DNA of 23,651 nucleotides, from the NCBI GenBank assembly GCA_000697665.1, contig KL197716.1:197794-221444 (forward strand), read 5' to 3'. Shown in pieces: positions 20,282 to 23,651 of the stretch. This DNA is from Jaapia argillacea MUCL 33604. Taxonomy: Eukaryota; Basidiomycota; Agaricomycetes; Jaapiales; Jaapiaceae. The notes below the pieces were generated by a model that was given only the letters and a program-made list of their open reading frames with translations, had not been told where the DNA came from and searched no databases. The position numbers and the translations under genes are program-made. The first letter of the stretch is position 1, and every line of letters starts with the position of its first letter.

Positions 20282-20468
20282 AAAACATATCGACATCAAG
20301 CACCACCATGTTCACTCTGAAGTCAAAATGGGCAAAATCAATGTTCTGCACATTCCTACTGCTGAGCATGTCACAGACACCTTCATGAAGGCTTTGCCTC
20401 TTGGGAAGTTTGTAGAGTTCAGTGGGAGTTTGGGTTTAGTTTACAACAACGACTCCAATGCCTTGTAA
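20282..20468 (+). pseudogene. copia RNase H C-terminus
   Basis: Final polyprotein fragment: HIDIKHHHVHSEV, VLHIPTAEHVTDTFMKALPL and KFVEFSGSLGLVYNNDSNAL, ending at TAA 20466-20468. This is the usual end of copia RNase H, just ahead of the polypurine tract. Confidence 0.9.
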
Positions 20469-20476
20469 AGTGGGAG
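20467..20476 (+). promoter_or_regulatory. Polypurine tract
   Basis: AAAGTGGGAG directly before the 3' LTR; the plus-strand priming site typical of copia elements. It overlaps the pol stop codon. Confidence 0.85.
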
Positions 20477-20879
20477 TGTTGTTGAGGAATAGGTTCCTCA
20501 TCATTGGTTCATCGTTCTGTTGTTCCATTTCGGACTTTTCATCATTCCACACTGCCACATTCATTCCCATGCTTTGTACTGCATATGGATTGCTTTTCCC
20601 CTGCTATTGTTGTACCTGCCTTCACACAGCTCAGGCACTGCCACGTTCCCTGTTGTATATAAGACTGCCCTTGCCTGTACAGCTTCTCAGTTCTTTCTGC
20701 ACTACTGAGAAGTAAGTCACTCGTTATGTTCCTTATGATGTATTACGATCCTGACAATCATTACCTAGCCTAACACTTGTATGCTTACTAGGTCTTATCC
20801 TGTGTGTTTGCCTTGACTGCCAGGCTCCACAGTTGATAGTTGGGTGTTATCAGGCCCCTGCACTGAATCCTTAACAACA
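20477..20879 (+). repeat. copia 3' LTR (short form)
   Basis: 403 bp, TGTTGTTGAGG to TTAACAACA, TATATAA at 20656-20662. It lacks about 55-58 bp present in the 5' and solo LTRs, between two CTTACTAGGT copies, which fits deletion between short direct repeats. Confidence 0.92.
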
Positions 20880-21059
20880 CAGGCCACAATGGGAGGTGGA
20901 TGATTATGATGGACCAGATCTTTATTTATATGATTCTGATTGGTAGACTTTGTCTGACTTTTACCAAGTACAATGATCCTTGGCCACTGTTACCTAGTCC
21001 AATTCTTCTTGCATTGTTCTGAGTTGCATCTTGAACACACGGGCCCTGTGGTACCCATA

Positions 21060-21541
21060 CACAAAACCAAGGTGTCATTCAATTATGGAATGCAATGGCT
21101 GTTTGATGCCTGACAAGCTCTGGAATCTGATTATTATGGGCTGGTCCCAATGATGGTGACCTCAGGCTGAGAACCCACCAACAACTTGAATGAGAGAAAT
21201 TGCTGAGAGGATGGGGGAGATACATGCAAAATTGCTTAATGGATTGACCCTACGGTACCTGTACCAGGTGTGTTTGTCACAAGGTTCATTTATTCAGAAA
21301 CTGATGGTCAGTACCCAGGATCCCTCCATCACACAGCAAACTGTGGACAGTTTCTGGAAGAAACAAGCATGTTTCCTCAGTCAAGGTTGCCTGACATTGG
21401 TCGGCAAGCAGCAGGTTGGATTCCCCTGGATTTGTAGGCCATGTTGGAAAAAAGGATACTGTGGTAGTTCGTCATAGGCGTCCCAAGCCCCCACCCCCCA
21501 TTGAGGATCTCTCAAAAGACTCGGAGTCGGAAATGGAGTTC
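21060..21541 (+). pseudogene. Second kinase-like C-terminal fragment
   Basis: Matches the kinase-like gene at 4050-4260 in DNA and protein: HSIMECN, LMPDKLWNLIIMGWS, ENPPTT and MREIAERMGEIHAKLL, then the CAG-GTGTGTTTGTCACAAGG segment, which may be an intron start. Stops and a frameshift lie between the blocks. Beyond it the frame around 21400-21541 gives a basic, Pro-rich and acidic tail (KKDTVVVRHRRPKPPPPIED, KDSESEMEFIGL) ending in TAG, likely the natural C-terminus of this protein type. The N-lobe, catalytic loop and any NACHT part are missing; sequence between 20885 and 21060 is unrecognised. It is either a duplicated gene tail or the far end of a rearranged gene cluster. Confidence 0.65.
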
Positions 21542-22409
21542 ATAGGTCTATAGGTATGTTGTCATCGAGCAGGAATTCAAGGTGGAGCCGACACCTACAT
21601 TGTTCTTTCTCGACTGCTCCAAGTGTACGAATCCTATCTAGCATCGATGCATTGACATCAGACTAGCTTAGTTTCCTGGGTGTACTCGTATTTACTGGCA
21701 ACTTACATCAAAACAGTTTAGATTGCTTAAGAGTCGGCCCCCACCCTATCATCCAGGATCCGTTCCCGATTCCGCCGATTCCACGCAAGCCAATGGCATT
21801 CAAAGTTCATAAACACTTGACTGGTGATAGGAAAAACTAACCCACCCGCCGACTTGGACTATGGGAGATCACCATCACAATCTCCCTCCAAAAAGCACCA
21901 CTAAACGTCCATACCCTTCGTTGCAAAGCAGCCACTCAGCTCTGCAACCGTAGTCCGCCCTGAATCGAATCACGGGGAACTTCACCACATATCCTCCCTG
22001 TGGATACGACCTGACTCTCCGACCTTTCAAAGACAGGACCATGTCCGACGATCATGACCAGTCCACTTCTTCTGTTGTTGCTCCAAGTCGCGTCTTGGAC
22101 ACAAAACATCTTCAGTTGAAGCTTTGAGCTCCAGTCCCATCTTCAACTTGAATTATGTCTTCGATACCAACGGCCTGGCATTGAACCGACGATTCCAAGG
22201 GCTCATCAACACCTTCAACACTAGATGAATTTGAACCGACCTTTATTCAACAACACCTCTCTGAGCTATCACCCTCACAATCGATCAGACAACTCGACCT
22301 CAGCGCTATCCTCTATCTGTCACACCACTAGCCCCAAACAACATAAGTGCCATCCCCTTCTTTTGGATTGATGGAGGTGAGCCATGTTCAGTTGCATAGA
22401 CACTGTCCT
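21542..22409. other. CpG-richer region, no assured gene
   Basis: Base use changes here: CpG is frequent and decay signs fade. One coding-like patch starts ATG at 22041 (MSDDHDQSTSSVVAPSRVLD), runs to a TGA after about 28 codons, and continues in another frame as SPIFNLNYVFDTNGLALNRR until about 22226. No family recognised. Otherwise nothing assignable. Confidence 0.25.
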
Positions 22410-22901
22410 CTACGTTGGGATCCATGGAGGTGAGCCATCAACTGCGACAGGTGATTCTCGTTCTTGGCACAGCTTGAGTTGCCATAGGATCAGGGTTTCG
22501 AGAACTGTGTTTGGCCGCGAATTGAGTGAGGTGAGGTTGGAAGTGATGTCGATAGAGTGAACGTGGTCCACAATTGAAGGAACCTGACTATTCGAAGATG
22601 CTGAGAGTGCGAAATGGCGATATTCACCAGGAGTAAGGGTTGCGGCTGATACATGGTCTTGGTAGATAACTGGGGCAAATGCGAGAGCAACTGAGAAAGA
22701 ATGTTTGTCAGTTCGAGAAGTACCGCATGAGCAGAAGAGATCGGAAGAAAGGCCTATCCTCTTCACACCTTGTACAACCCAGTTCTGCCAGCACTCGAAT
22801 TTTGAAATATTTTCGGTCGAGTTGGTAATGGGAGGCTGAAGATAGACGGGGTCGATTAAGATCGGTTTGAGAAGAAATCACAATGAACTCACCATCGCCA
22901 T
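22410..22901 (-). CDS. Possible small intron-containing gene, unknown product
   Basis: Minus-strand model: a tiny first exon 22893-22901 (ATGGCGATG), intron 22836-22892 (57 nt, GTGAGT donor, CTTAAT branch-like, TCTTCAG acceptor), exon 22769-22835, second intron 22691-22768 (78 nt, GTGTGA donor, CTGAC branch, TTCTCAG acceptor), last exon from 22690 to a stop at 22410. The spliced product is about 118 residues; the second intron is a multiple of three without an in-frame stop, so retention gives about 144. An upstream ATG in a different frame (22989) is an alternative start. No domain, signal peptide or membrane segment recognised. Support rests on the splice signals and host-like composition only. 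Confidence 0.3.
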
Positions 22902-23651
22902 CTTTCCCTTCTCCTATCCATCCAGACCTCCATTGAGTCTTCCCGCCGAGATGAGATAAGTATGAGGGGCATTTCCTTCGCCAGAACATGAAGGGACTGC
23001 AAGTAGACTGTCAAGTTTATGCACGTTCTTTGATCTGGGATGGAAGACTTGGACGTACCTCCATGACGACGACGAGAGTGAGTGATATTGTCATTATGTG
23101 GCGAGTTAATGTGGCTCGACGTCCAGAGGTTTGGCAGTACTTAAGTATATGAAGGGAACTAGATCGTGGCTTCATCAGGAAAACTACATATCTCTTTTCA
23201 GGTCTTGGTGGTCTTGTACAACCCTCGAAAGCTCTCCAAGACACAAGTTTCAAGGTCTTGTATCAGTAGGTCCATTTCTTGTCAAGTTGGGCAGGACTTG
23301 CTCAAGTTGACCGAGTCCGATGTACAAGTGCAAGTTGCGACCATAAGTACAAGATTGCAAGCACAAGTCCCACAAGTCGTTGACAAGGTCCTTCAAGAGT
23401 CACTTAAAGACCGTCCAATTCGTAAAGTGGTCGAAAACAGCCCCTCCAGGGGATACATATTCCATGCTATAAGCTAGTCCACACGATGTACAGCTACTGC
23501 AAATCAAATATCGTCCTCCAACTGACCCCGTGCTGAGTAGCAAGAAATACCATAACCTGAGTAAGCAAGCGCTTCCGCAGATGGGAAGCCAATGCCGCAA
23601 GTGCTCATCTGCATCTGGAGCCAAATTATTAACTGGCATTTGCTGGAATGT
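22902..23651. other. Unassigned host-like sequence
   Basis: No certain gene. A plus frame 23166-23477 (about 103 codons) has a helical, Gln/Val-rich middle part (LLKLTESDVQVQVATISTRL) in DNA full of ACAAGT words; it could be a real exon or low-complexity DNA. A short plus frame from ATG 23070 has a GTGAGT directly after it. Nothing further can be supported. Confidence 0.25.

Larger units (their letters stand above)
11657..20879 (+). mobile_element. Ty1/copia LTR retrotransposon, disabled and split by insertions
   Basis: Complete element with 5' LTR 11657-12114, 3' LTR 20477-20879 and identical 5-bp target duplications CAGGC (11652-11656 and 20880-20884). LTRs start TGTTGTTGAGG and end ACAACA. 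The order gag, protease, integrase, RT, RNase H is the copia order. Removing the three nested LTRs and one target copy of each leaves about 5.25 kb, a normal copia size, and restores reading-frame continuity at all three joins. Several in-frame stops and one frameshift make it non-autonomous. Confidence 0.93.

Noticed and set aside
23400-23639. 79-codon minus-strand frame at the window end
   Set aside because: No motif or splice support and it overlaps a competing plus-strand frame; it cannot be told from chance.

Overview
The window looks like a transposon-rich, heterochromatin-like island from a filamentous basidiomycete, most likely an Agaricomycete. The evidence is NACHT and kinase genes of the mushroom NLR-like type, short canonical fungal introns (42-78 nt), a Coprina-type Penelope-like element, and a Ty1/copia element. 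No bacterial, organellar, rRNA or tRNA genes were recognised. Almost every recognisable coding region is a relic. The species cannot be named from the sequence.

Layout. 1-1530: a 44-bp minisatellite that turns into an 88-bp dimeric form. 1594-4262: a decayed NACHT (STAND/NLR-like) ATPase, followed on the same strand by a kinase-like domain with recognisable introns but without its catalytic residues. 4458-4595: eight ATTGTY motifs about 15 bp apart ahead of a TATA box. 4712-10296: a Penelope-like retroelement on the minus strand. Its reverse-transcriptase frame is 999 codons long and broken by five stops. It is flanked by direct terminal repeats (4712-5534 and 9498-9910), and a third, inverted copy (9911-10296) forms a palindrome of about 800 bp. 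Each terminal repeat carries a hammerhead-ribozyme-like core in the sense direction of the element. 11657-20879: one Ty1/copia element on the plus strand with a perfect 5-bp target duplication (CAGGC), a primer site matching an internal part of initiator tRNA-Met, and gag, protease, integrase, RT and RNase H. Three later insertions split it: two solo LTRs of an unrelated large-LTR family (14021-15696 and 17868-19693) and one solo LTR of its own family (19821-20281). 21060-21541: a second copy of the kinase C-terminal region, so roughly 16.8 kb of mostly transposon DNA separates two related kinase tails. 21.6-23.65 kb: CpG-richer DNA that looks more host-like, with one possible small intron-containing gene on the minus strand.

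Unifying theme. The NACHT gene, the Penelope-like RT and the copia pol are mostly disabled by changes that fit C-to-T transition at CpG: CGA (Arg) to TGA stops, and catalytic Asp (GAC/GAT after a C) to Asn. The two large solo LTRs inside the copia element still hold many CpGs, which fits later insertion. The pattern points to cytosine methylation or an RIP-like process acting on this locus. This is inferred from reading the sequence, not computed.
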